A DNA stretch of 32,352 nucleotides, taken from a virus. This document shows, piece after piece, positions 14,823 through 20,955 of the stretch (the stretch's first letter is position 1; each line of letters starts with the position of its first letter). Both the position numbers and the translations under genes were made by a program. The stretch is taken from IMG/VR virus record IMGVR_UViG_3300031787_004645, positions 1 through 32,352 of that record, one strand, 5' to 3'. Under the pieces are notes generated by a model. That model had not been told where the DNA came from, made no database searches, and saw nothing but the letters and a program-made list of their open reading frames with translations.

Positions 14823-15452
14823 ATGTCAGTAGCATATACATATAGAGTAAAGTGGAGTGCTACTGGCATGTCTTATTATGGTATAAGATATGCTAAAGGT
14901 TGTAATCCAAGTGAATTATGGGTAACATATTTTACATCGTCAAATTATGTTAGTGCATATAGAAAAGAATATGGTGAACCAGATATAATACAAATTAGAA
15001 AGCAATTTAATTGTATTAAAGAAGCTAGATCCTGGGAGCAAAAAGTGATAACAAAACTAAATGCTCATAAAAGAAAAGATTATCTTAATAAAACAAATAA
15101 TATAGCAATTATTAATACAGAAGAAACAAATAAAAAAACATCTGAAAGAATGAAAATAAGTCGGAAAGGTGTTAAAAATCCAAAATTATCTGAATTGAAT
15201 AGATTAAAAGTTGGTGATTTAAACCCTTCAAGAAAACCTGAAGTAAGATTTAAATTATCAATTATCAATTCGGGTGAAAATAATGCTATGTATGGTGTTA
15301 AAGGTAGTCTTCATCCAAGATATGGTAAAATAGGGGCTTCAACAGGTAAAAAATGGTACCATGACCCTATAAATAATAAAGAGTTTTATTTTTTTGAAAA
15401 TGAAAAACCAAACAATTATCTTCCAGGAAGATTAAAAAAGAAGAAAGGATAA
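14823..15452 (+). CDS. Seg-like GIY-YIG homing endonuclease with NUMOD3-like tail
   Basis: A 209-residue, AT-rich gene placed between two late genes. The N-terminal 90 residues fit the variant GIY-YIG domain of phage Seg-type endonucleases: YTYRVKWSATGMSYYGIRYA at 5-24, LWVTYFTSS at 32-40, EARSWEQKVI at 67-76 with E72 as candidate metal ligand, then DYLNKTN. The tail holds short DNA-binding motifs of the NUMOD3 kind (GDLNPS at 131-136, SGENNAMYGVKG at 150-161). Codon usage is far richer in A and T than in the flanking genes. The gene contains a perfect TATAAATA near its 3' end (15368) that may serve the downstream structural gene. Confidence 0.82.
   Translation: MSVAYTYRVKWSATGMSYYGIRYAKGCNPSELWVTYFTSSNYVSAYRKEYGEPDIIQIRKQFNCIKEARSWEQKVITKLNAHKRKDYLNKTNNIAIINTEETNKKTSERMKISRKGVKNPKLSELNRLKVGDLNPSRKPEVRFKLSIINSGENNAMYGVKGSLHPRYGKIGASTGKKWYHDPINNKEFYFFENEKPNNYLPGRLKKKKG
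15368..15375 (+). promoter_or_regulatory. Possible late promoter inside the homing endonuclease gene
   Basis: A perfect TATAAATA followed by ATAAAGAG. Expected start near 15381 would give a 77-base leader for the structural gene at 15458. It is embedded in AT-rich coding sequence, so a chance match is possible. Confidence 0.5.
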
Positions 15453-15457
15453 ATCAT

Positions 15458-16183
15458 ATGCTTTGGGGACGCAACGACCAGGCGGTAACCGCCAACTCAA
15501 CTACAACAAAGGAGTCCTCAAACGGGGCTCCTATTGGAACTTATGCTCTAGTGAAAGGCGACCAAGTAGGTCGTACTTCTGGAGCAAATGCTCACTTTGG
15601 TAATACTTCACCAATGTCTAGAGCAAACGTCGACGTAAGAATGTTTAATAACGTAACACCTGGCGTATTCATTCCAGGGCAGGCAGTCGGTGTATTTGGT
15701 GCCGATGCTACTGAAGTTGCAGTAAGTAATACAAAAGGCATTGCTCATGCTGGTTGGGTTGTGCGTAGAGCAGGTACAGGTTCACTTGCTTCATTCACAA
15801 TCAATGCTTCAGCTACTGCACTAGGTTATAACAATGCTGATATCATCACGGTAAAGTCACAACAAGCAGGTGGTAATGCTACCGTTACATTCACAACAAA
15901 TGCAACTGGTGGTTCTCTTGTATTCACCATCACAAATGCTGGTGCAGGTTTTGATGTAGTAACCATTCCTACTTCAAATATCTCCATCACAAATGCAACT
16001 GGTGGTACTGCATCAGGTAACACCACTGTAACAAACTTTATTGCCACTGCTGGCGGTAGAGCAGGTCGTGTACACTTTGAAACACTAGTTGCTATGGGTT
16101 CACTTGGTGCTCAAACAGCCCCATATGGTACTCCAGCTCTAGTGGCAGATGCATCCGACGATACCATTCTTCCAGACTCATAA
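15458..16183 (+). CDS. Virion structural protein, head-associated type
   Basis: A 241-residue protein starting MLWGRNDQAVTANSTTTKES, a beginning I associate with structural proteins of T4-like marine phages. Early residues contain GTYALVKGDQVGRT and TPGVFIPGQAVGVFG. The remainder is rich in Thr, Ala, Asn and Gly with repeated short beta strands (ATVTFTTNATGGSLVFTITN), which fits an immunoglobulin-like or decoration fold. AAAGGA at about 15443-15448 precedes the ATG. Its codon use is much less AT-rich than the upstream endonuclease. Exact role (decoration, neck or fibre) cannot be settled from the sequence. Confidence 0.75.
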   Translation: MLWGRNDQAVTANSTTTKESSNGAPIGTYALVKGDQVGRTSGANAHFGNTSPMSRANVDVRMFNNVTPGVFIPGQAVGVFGADATEVAVSNTKGIAHAGWVVRRAGTGSLASFTINASATALGYNNADIITVKSQQAGGNATVTFTTNATGGSLVFTITNAGAGFDVVTIPTSNISITNATGGTASGNTTVTNFIATAGGRAGRVHFETLVAMGSLGAQTAPYGTPALVADASDDTILPDS

Positions 16184-16199
16184 GAGTTGATATAATATT

Positions 16200-16484
16200 A
16201 TGGCAAATGAATCTAAAAAGATTTCAGAACTTGCGGTAGCAACTACTCTGTCTGCAAATGACAGAGTAGTTGTTCTTGTGAATCCATCTTCAACTGCAAA
16301 TGTAAAGACTATTACTACAAGCAACTTTGCTAATAGTGTTGCAGCTAAGTTTATTTCAAATACTGTGCCTACTAGCAATACTTCAAATGGTACTCCAGGG
16401 CAGATTGCTTATAGTAATACTCATGTTTATATTTGTGTGGCAAATAATACCTGGGGAAGAGCAACACTCACTCTTTCCTGGTAA
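16200..16484 (+). CDS. Small virion structural protein
   Basis: A 94-residue protein with an N-terminus MANESKKISELAVATTLSAN typical of phage fibre or capsid-associated proteins (KISEL...LSANDRVVVLVNP). The C-terminus, GTPGQIAYSNTHVYICVANN followed by TWGRATLTLSW, is a common ending of phage tail-fibre domains. Its DNA carries a perfect 13-bp hairpin 40 bases after the start codon. The stop TAA and the next ATG overlap (TAATG at 16482-16486), so the next gene is coupled. Role in the particle is inferred from motif style and neighbours. Confidence 0.75.
   Translation: MANESKKISELAVATTLSANDRVVVLVNPSSTANVKTITTSNFANSVAAKFISNTVPTSNTSNGTPGQIAYSNTHVYICVANNTWGRATLTLSW
16240..16272 (+). other. Perfect 13-bp stem-loop inside coding sequence
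   Basis: CAACTACTCTGTC (16240-16252) pairs perfectly with GACAGAGTAGTTG (16260-16272) around a seven-base loop. No T-run follows. A perfect 13-bp inverted repeat with so short a loop is unlikely by chance in a window of this length. Confidence 0.75.
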
Positions 16485-16885
16485 TGATTCATGACCGACT
16501 TACCGATGATAACTTTCTGATCTATTGTGCTAAAATCTATGATAATCCTCAGATGGCAACTTCAGAAGAGTTCCTTGAAGATCTAGATAGAATAAAGTAT
16601 ATCAAGAAACTTATCACTCGGTATGTCGAATCACATGAACTAAAAGAACGATTGATATTAAATCATATCATAACTCTACACAATTGCTTTGGTGTTCACT
16701 TATCTAAAATATTATACTTGAAGCTTGAAAAACAGTTTCATTGTATAAAACCATTCTTGATCATGCTTAATGCTTTACCTGAAGTGATATATAATGTAGG
16801 TAACTACAATAAAGTATACACCGACGAAATACCTATGGACTTAAATATAATCAGAGCGCTAAGGAAGATCAACAATGGCTATTAA
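16484..16885 (+). CDS. Conserved phage protein, helical, unknown function
   Basis: A 133-residue all-helical protein beginning MIHDRLTDDNFLIYCAKIYD and containing RIKYIKKLITRYVESHELKE and RLILNHIITLHNCFG. I recognise this as a protein widely kept in T4-like marine phages, without a known function. It is coupled to the upstream structural gene by TAATG and overlaps the next small gene by 11 bases. Late-block location suggests an assembly or virion role. Confidence 0.75.
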   Translation: MIHDRLTDDNFLIYCAKIYDNPQMATSEEFLEDLDRIKYIKKLITRYVESHELKERLILNHIITLHNCFGVHLSKILYLKLEKQFHCIKPFLIMLNALPEVIYNVGNYNKVYTDEIPMDLNIIRALRKINNGY

Positions 16886-17048
16886 AGAAGATATGGCATC
16901 AGCTATGCCAGCAAATGCCGCCGGTTCTGGTGGTATTGATGGTATTGGAGTAGGTCCAAAGGGTGAACCTGGTGTTTATCCTAAAAAGAAGAAGTTGAGA
17001 GATATCACTCTCACAAAGACACCACTAAAAAGACTTCTACCGAAGTAA
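16875..17048 (+). CDS. Small Gly-rich late protein, 57 residues
   Basis: A short gene overlapping the end of the previous one. The protein starts MAIKEDMASAMPANAAGSGG, continues through GIDGIGVGPKGEPGVYPKKK and ends in a basic helix (KTPLKRLLPK). The Gly-rich middle with VGPKGEPG looks like a flexible linker or collagen-like patch. Small proteins of this style accompany T4-like structural genes. No enzymatic motif. Confidence 0.7.
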   Translation: MAIKEDMASAMPANAAGSGGIDGIGVGPKGEPGVYPKKKKLRDITLTKTPLKRLLPK

Positions 17049-17054
17049 AGTGCC

Positions 17055-17441
17055 ATGACTGAAGATCCACGTTTAAATCGCATAGAAGAAGCTATATCGC
17101 AACTGTCAAATGTAGCGCATGACGTTGCAAAGATGTTGGCTGTCCATGAGCAACGAATCCAACAACAAGAAAAGATTACTGATACAATCGGCAATCAGTT
17201 GGAGAAGAGGAAGGATGAGGTGGACAAGAAGTTCGAGAACGTCTATGAAGCAATAAAGGAAGGTGATGCCGTCATTATTGCTATGATGGAAAAGACGGCA
17301 GAAACTCGAGAAAAACAATTTTCTGCAATAGATAAAAAAATATCAAGACTAGAAAAATGGAGTTGGATGGCAATAGGCGGTGGTCTAGTTGTTGGTTTCC
17401 TACTCTCATTGGCTTTTAATATTATAAAGGTAGTGCATTAA
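17055..17441 (+). CDS. Coiled-coil protein with C-terminal membrane anchor (XhlA/holin-like)
   Basis: A 128-residue protein: residues 1-100 are a long heptad-patterned helix (HEQRIQQQEKITDTIGNQLE) and residues 104-124 are a single transmembrane segment (WMAIGGGLVVGFLLSLAFNI). Coiled coil followed by one C-terminal membrane helix is the layout of XhlA-type haemolysin/holin accessory proteins. A lysis or membrane-tethering role is therefore plausible. It is the last gene of the late block, just before the sigma70 promoter of the primase. It could equally be a membrane adaptor unrelated to lysis. Confidence 0.7.
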   Translation: MTEDPRLNRIEEAISQLSNVAHDVAKMLAVHEQRIQQQEKITDTIGNQLEKRKDEVDKKFENVYEAIKEGDAVIIAMMEKTAETREKQFSAIDKKISRLEKWSWMAIGGGLVVGFLLSLAFNIIKVVH

Positions 17442-17449
17442 AAAGGGGG

Positions 17450-17477
17450 TTGACATTTTCCTCTAAGCGTGTATAAT
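17450..17477 (+). promoter_or_regulatory. Sigma70-type early promoter for the primase operon
   Basis: Perfect TTGACA (17450-17455), 16-base spacer and perfect TATAAT (17472-17477). Expected start is near 17484. The leader of about 32 bases has TAGGAT shortly before ATG 17516. Confidence 0.85.
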
Positions 17478-17515
17478 AGTCTATGACTTAAAAATGAATG
17501 TTATAGGATATTGTC

Positions 17516-18547
17516 ATGAACTGGTTAGAGACCAAATATATTGGTATGATGTCGACTCGACTAAGGAACTTCAAGAGGAAGTCCCATAGTCTATATAACT
17601 TTTCCTGTAACCTTTGTGGTGATTCTGAAGTTGACAAGAGAAAGGCTAGAGCCTATTTCTATTCAAAAAAAGGAAAGACACTCATGCATTGTCACAACTG
17701 TGGCATTACCATGGGGTTTGAAAAGTTTCTTGAAAAAGTAGATACACTACTATATAATGAGTATTCAATCGAGAAGTTGAAGGATTCCAAGTCTCCACAA
17801 CAGTTGGATCTTGAAGAGTTTGTGAATAAAATGAAGAAGCCAAACTTCATGAAGTCCGAACCACTGAAAGGTCTAAGGAAAATCAGTCAACTGGATCCTG
17901 ATGATCCTGTTAAAGTACTAGTATCCAAACGTAAAATCCCTAATGCATATCATGCAAAGATGTTTAAAGTACCTAAGTTCTTTGAATGGGTTAATAGTTT
18001 TATCCCTGATAAGTTTGATGATGAGGCTTTGCTCTATGACGAGCCACGGCTTCTTATTCCGTTCTTAAACAAGAATGGTGATATGCATGCCTTTCAGGGT
18101 AGGTCACTGGATTCAAAGTCTAAGACCAAATATATTACTATTGTGTTAGACGAAAATCAACCAAAAGTTTATGGGCTAGATACAGTTGATCCCTCAAAGA
18201 AGGTTTATGTGTTTGAGGGACCGATTGATGCTTGTTTTATTCCAAACTCAGTTGCAACTGCTGGTGGTGATTTAGCTGCCGCAGTAGAGGTTGTTAGTAA
18301 GGATAAGATGGTGATTTGTTACGATAATGAGCCACGTAGTCGTGAAACCGTAAAAAAGATTGACAAGGCTATCCTAAATGGATATAATGTCTGTATATGG
18401 CCTTCCAATCTAGACTTTAAGGACGTGAACGATATGATTCTAGGTGGCCTAAGTACTGATTTTGTTCGGTATATCATCGACCAAAATACATTCAAGGATC
18501 TTAGGGCTAAAGCGGCTCTCAATGCATGGAAAAAGATTGATGCTTAA
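17516..18547 (+). CDS. 61: DNA primase, T4 gp61-like
   Basis: A 343-residue primase, almost the same length as T4 gp61 (342). It makes RNA primers at the fork with the gp41 helicase. An N-terminal zinc ribbon is formed by C31-x2-C34 and C59-x2-C62 (CNLC and CHNC). The TOPRIM catalytic core contains VYVFEGPIDACF (E234 in EGPID) and ICYDNEP (D270). The C-terminal tail is basic. It opens an early transcript behind a near-consensus promoter, separately from the helicase at 4650. The next small gene overlaps its end by eight bases. Confidence 0.95.
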   Translation: MNWLETKYIGMMSTRLRNFKRKSHSLYNFSCNLCGDSEVDKRKARAYFYSKKGKTLMHCHNCGITMGFEKFLEKVDTLLYNEYSIEKLKDSKSPQQLDLEEFVNKMKKPNFMKSEPLKGLRKISQLDPDDPVKVLVSKRKIPNAYHAKMFKVPKFFEWVNSFIPDKFDDEALLYDEPRLLIPFLNKNGDMHAFQGRSLDSKSKTKYITIVLDENQPKVYGLDTVDPSKKVYVFEGPIDACFIPNSVATAGGDLAAAVEVVSKDKMVICYDNEPRSRETVKKIDKAILNGYNVCIWPSNLDFKDVNDMILGGLSTDFVRYIIDQNTFKDLRAKAALNAWKKIDA

Positions 18548-18737
18548 ATGTGATGTTTGTGATGGAACTGGTGTTTATTCCTATGATGAAAACCATTCCA
18601 CTTGGTGCAAGAAGTGTTGCCGACATGAAGATGGTTATTATCTAGTAACTACTGATCATTGGGGTGAAGATTTAGTCGGTCAATGGCTTTGTAAAAAATG
18701 TGGTTGGATTAGGAAAGGGCTGAACTATGGGGATTGA
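18540..18737 (+). CDS. Small zinc-ribbon protein, 65 residues
   Basis: A Cys-rich protein with two knuckles near the N-terminus, CDVCDGTG and CKKC, and one near the C-terminus, CKKCGW. CxxCxGxG resembles the DnaJ-type zinc-finger repeat. I chose ATG 18540, which overlaps the primase stop and gives a protein that begins directly at the first knuckle. A longer open frame runs further upstream inside the primase but has no reason to be coding. A nucleic-acid or protein-binding adaptor role is possible. The end overlaps the next gene by 11 bases. Confidence 0.7.
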   Translation: MLKCDVCDGTGVYSYDENHSTWCKKCCRHEDGYYLVTTDHWGEDLVGQWLCKKCGWIRKGLNYGD

Positions 18738-19068
18738 TACTTATTTTTATACAATTTACGGTGTAAAGACCGAATGGGATGATAAGTTTAATGAAGATCA
18801 TGATTATTTATATGATGATCATGATACACCATGGGTTCTAATGGATGGAATGGGTGGTGAATATTTCATTTTTGGAAAGCCTCTATTTCAATCCGGTAGT
18901 CTACGATGGGGATTTGAAGAAGGTGATTTCTATAAAGAACTAGATCTTCAAAGTCTAACTGAACTTGAAGTAAAGTACCGTGAAGAGTTTGGTAAGAAGT
19001 TTCCAAATCATGTACATCTTCTAGGTTCGGAACCATTTAAGCTTATCAGCCTCATCCACTTCTCATAA
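18727..19068 (+). CDS. Conserved phage protein of unknown function
   Basis: A 113-residue acidic and aromatic protein starting MGIDTYFYTIYGVKTEWDDK, with several Asp/His/Tyr-rich stretches (EDHDYLYDDHDTPW). No catalytic motif is evident. It is coupled to the preceding zinc-ribbon gene by an 11-base overlap and belongs to the primase operon. The DNA contains two copies of ATCATGAT around 18800, which follow from the amino-acid sequence and do not look like a separate signal. Confidence 0.65.
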   Translation: MGIDTYFYTIYGVKTEWDDKFNEDHDYLYDDHDTPWVLMDGMGGEYFIFGKPLFQSGSLRWGFEEGDFYKELDLQSLTELEVKYREEFGKKFPNHVHLLGSEPFKLISLIHFS

Positions 19069-19080
19069 AGGATCTATATT

Positions 19081-19512
19081 ATGAACTCTCTCAGTCTTCT
19101 GATTTATTTTGCTGGTGTTGTAGGCAATCTTGCTAGTTTTTTAGCATTAATAACAGTATTACTAATACTAGCAATGATTGGTTCTATTATTTTTTGGGTC
19201 ATCTATCATGATGAAACAGATTCTTTATGGCACCCTCTTAAAGATGATGCATTAGTTGAATGCAGAAAAACACGTGAGCTATGGCGTAAAAGGGCGTTTA
19301 ACTTTGCTTTACTTGCAGTCTTTATTGGCGCCATTAATGCTATTATTCCATCTCGTCAAACTGTTCTTCTTATTGCTGCATCTGAAATGGGTGAAAAGGT
19401 ACTTAACAATGAAAAAGTTGGTCAGGTGATTGACCCTAGTATTGATCTGATTACAACTTGGATGAAGAACGAAACCGCTGAAATCAAGAAAAAGATGGAG
19501 ACAAAACAGTGA
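19081..19512 (+). CDS. Phage membrane protein with three hydrophobic segments
   Basis: A 143-residue membrane protein. Two adjacent hydrophobic stretches lie at residues 3-42 (SLLIYFAGVVGN, then ALITVLLILAMIGSIIFWVI) and a third at about 73-88 (FNFALLAVFIGAINAII). A conserved cytoplasmic or periplasmic segment SRQTVLLIAASEMGEKVL follows and the tail is a charged helix. This arrangement recurs in phages infecting Gram-negative hosts, without a proven role. AAAGGAT lies about six bases before the ATG. A holin or inner-membrane modulator is possible. Confidence 0.7.
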   Translation: MNSLSLLIYFAGVVGNLASFLALITVLLILAMIGSIIFWVIYHDETDSLWHPLKDDALVECRKTRELWRKRAFNFALLAVFIGAINAIIPSRQTVLLIAASEMGEKVLNNEKVGQVIDPSIDLITTWMKNETAEIKKKMETKQ

Positions 19513-19874
19513 TTCTAGAAGTACTAGATATCAAGGATAATGATGATGGTTCTGCCATCTTAACCGTTGATATGGATTATGAAACTTTAAAGACATTTGC
19601 TGGTATTGGTATCATCAAGGCACTAAAAGATAGTGCTGAGGAAGTTATCAATGCTCAAAATCTTGACGAGGTAGAACATAAACCATCAGACCCAAAGCCT
19701 GATGTTGCAGCTCAATATCTTGATGATGCAATCAAAGTTCTAGAGAATAGAATGACTGATATTTCATCTGCATGTGATCAAAAATATATCCTTGACACAC
19801 TGACAGAAACGTGTCAAAATGCACTAGAAATCCTTATTGTGGCTAGGTCATTTCTTGATAATAATAAAACTTGA
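19509..19874 (+). CDS. Small conserved phage protein, GTG start
   Basis: A 121-residue protein beginning with GTG at 19509, eight bases after GGAG (19497-19500), overlapping the upstream stop. The first 40 residues (VLDIKDNDDGSAILTVDMDY, then ETLKTFAGIGIIKALKD) form a beta-hairpin plus helix typical of small phage proteins. The remainder is helical. No catalytic residues recognised. Use of GTG in a coupled position may keep expression below that of neighbours. Confidence 0.68.
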   Translation: MILEVLDIKDNDDGSAILTVDMDYETLKTFAGIGIIKALKDSAEEVINAQNLDEVEHKPSDPKPDVAAQYLDDAIKVLENRMTDISSACDQKYILDTLTETCQNALEILIVARSFLDNNKT

Positions 19875-19978
19875 TAGCTTTACACAACTTCCTTGCCATA
19901 CTTGGTGTGGTCCCGATTGTACTTGTTATCCATATCGGATACAAGATAAAGATGAAAGCAAAAAGGAACAAGTATTAA
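19871..19978 (+). CDS. Possible 35-residue single-pass membrane peptide
   Basis: An open frame from TTG 19871 to TAA 19978 encodes a short peptide with one hydrophobic helix (FLAILGVVPIVLVIHIGY) followed by a Lys/Arg-rich tail (KIKMKAKRNKY). It overlaps the preceding gene by four bases and its stop abuts the next ATG exactly. The fit into an otherwise empty 104-base gap and the membrane layout support a real gene. The TTG start and lack of an obvious ribosome site weaken it. Confidence 0.42.
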   Translation: MIALHNFLAILGVVPIVLVIHIGYKIKMKAKRNKY

Positions 19979-20290
19979 ATGAATCTGGAAAGTTTCTTTG
20001 AAGATAAAAAGGAAGATCTTTATTCTGAGAGGGTTGATCTAGAGACTAGACGTAGGTCTAGACTTGCAGTTGCAGCATATGCATATGAAATCATCGGTCA
20101 ACCTATTATGACTGATGCAGAGTTTGATACTTTAGCAAAACAGATTGATCTCTCTATCAATACTCGGCGCCCAGAGTTGGATAAATGGTTTAGAGAAAAC
20201 TTTGAGCCACATACTGGAATGTGGGTACACAATCATCCAGACAGGCGCCGACTAGACCAACTTGCAACCAATATTTTAAGTAAAAGATAA
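19979..20290 (+). CDS. Conserved phage protein with a LigA Ia-like motif
   Basis: A 103-residue helical protein. The segment AYAYEIIGQPIMTDAEFDTLA resembles the N-terminal Ia domain of NAD-dependent DNA ligases (tyrosines followed by SDAEYDxL), which binds nicotinamide mononucleotide. A full ligase is absent. The second half carries ELDKWFRENFEPHTGMWVHN, which I remember as a conserved phage signature. The start abuts the stop of the upstream small open frame, and thyX follows four bases after the end. Function unknown; the ligase resemblance may be coincidental. Confidence 0.68.
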   Translation: MNLESFFEDKKEDLYSERVDLETRRRSRLAVAAYAYEIIGQPIMTDAEFDTLAKQIDLSINTRRPELDKWFRENFEPHTGMWVHNHPDRRRLDQLATNILSKR

Positions 20291-20294
20291 TATT

Positions 20295-20945
20295 ATGAAT
20301 ACAGCAAAGATTGTAGCTATTACTAACCCACTCGTCGATGGAGTAAAATCTGCCGACGAGTTTATTGCCTATACTGCCAGAGTTTCAAATCCTTCCAATC
20401 AAATGAACTCAGAAACGGCTGAAAAACTTTTACGTTATTGCATTCGGAATAAACATTTCAGCATTTTTGAAATGGTGAATGTAGTTATGGAAGTTACTAC
20501 TACCAGGGATATAGCTCGACAAATCCTTAGACATCGCTCATTTTCATTTCAAGAGTTCTCTCAACGATATGCTGATCCTACTAAAGATCTAGGGTTTGCT
20601 TCACGTGAAGCAAGACTTCAAGATAAAAAGAATAGACAAAACTCAATCTCAGTTGATGATATGTATTTACAACAAGATTGGGAAAATAGACAAAAATATT
20701 TACTAGAGATTGTAAAAGAACAATATAACTGGGCTATTGAGAATGGTATTGCCAAGGAACAAGCACGAGTAGTACTACCGGAGGGATTGACAGTATCCAG
20801 AATGTACATGAATGGTACTCTTCGGAGCTGGATTCATTATGCAGAGCTCAGAATGGCAAATGGAACTCAAAAAGAACATCAACTGGTTGCTGAATCCGCT
20901 TGGCAAGAGATTGGTAAATACTTCACATTTTTAACAAGAGAATAA
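20295..20945 (+). CDS. thyX: Flavin-dependent thymidylate synthase
   Basis: ThyX makes dTMP from dUMP using FAD, NADPH and methylene-tetrahydrofolate, supplying thymidine for phage replication. The 216-residue length is typical. The family signature RHRx7S is present as RHRSFSFQEFS (R79, H80, R81, S89), followed by QRY. The C-terminal LRSWIHYAELRMANGTQKEH matches the conserved active-site helix region. It precedes nrdA directly, so dNDP reduction and thymidylate synthesis are co-expressed. Confidence 0.96.
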   Translation: MNTAKIVAITNPLVDGVKSADEFIAYTARVSNPSNQMNSETAEKLLRYCIRNKHFSIFEMVNVVMEVTTTRDIARQILRHRSFSFQEFSQRYADPTKDLGFASREARLQDKKNRQNSISVDDMYLQQDWENRQKYLLEIVKEQYNWAIENGIAKEQARVVLPEGLTVSRMYMNGTLRSWIHYAELRMANGTQKEHQLVAESAWQEIGKYFTFLTRE

Positions 20946-20955
20946 GAGGGACTAT

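Noticed and set aside
18805-18812. TATTTATA (a late element on the minus strand)
   Set aside because: Lies in the middle of a plus-strand gene with no minus-strand gene downstream; it follows from the codons used.
18796-18825. Two ATCATGAT palindromes 20 bases apart
   Set aside because: Explained by an Asp/His/Tyr-rich protein segment; no operator context.
20330-20361. 8-bp inverted repeat with a 16-base loop in thyX
   Set aside because: Several such repeats are expected by chance in a window of this size; loop is long and no T-run follows.
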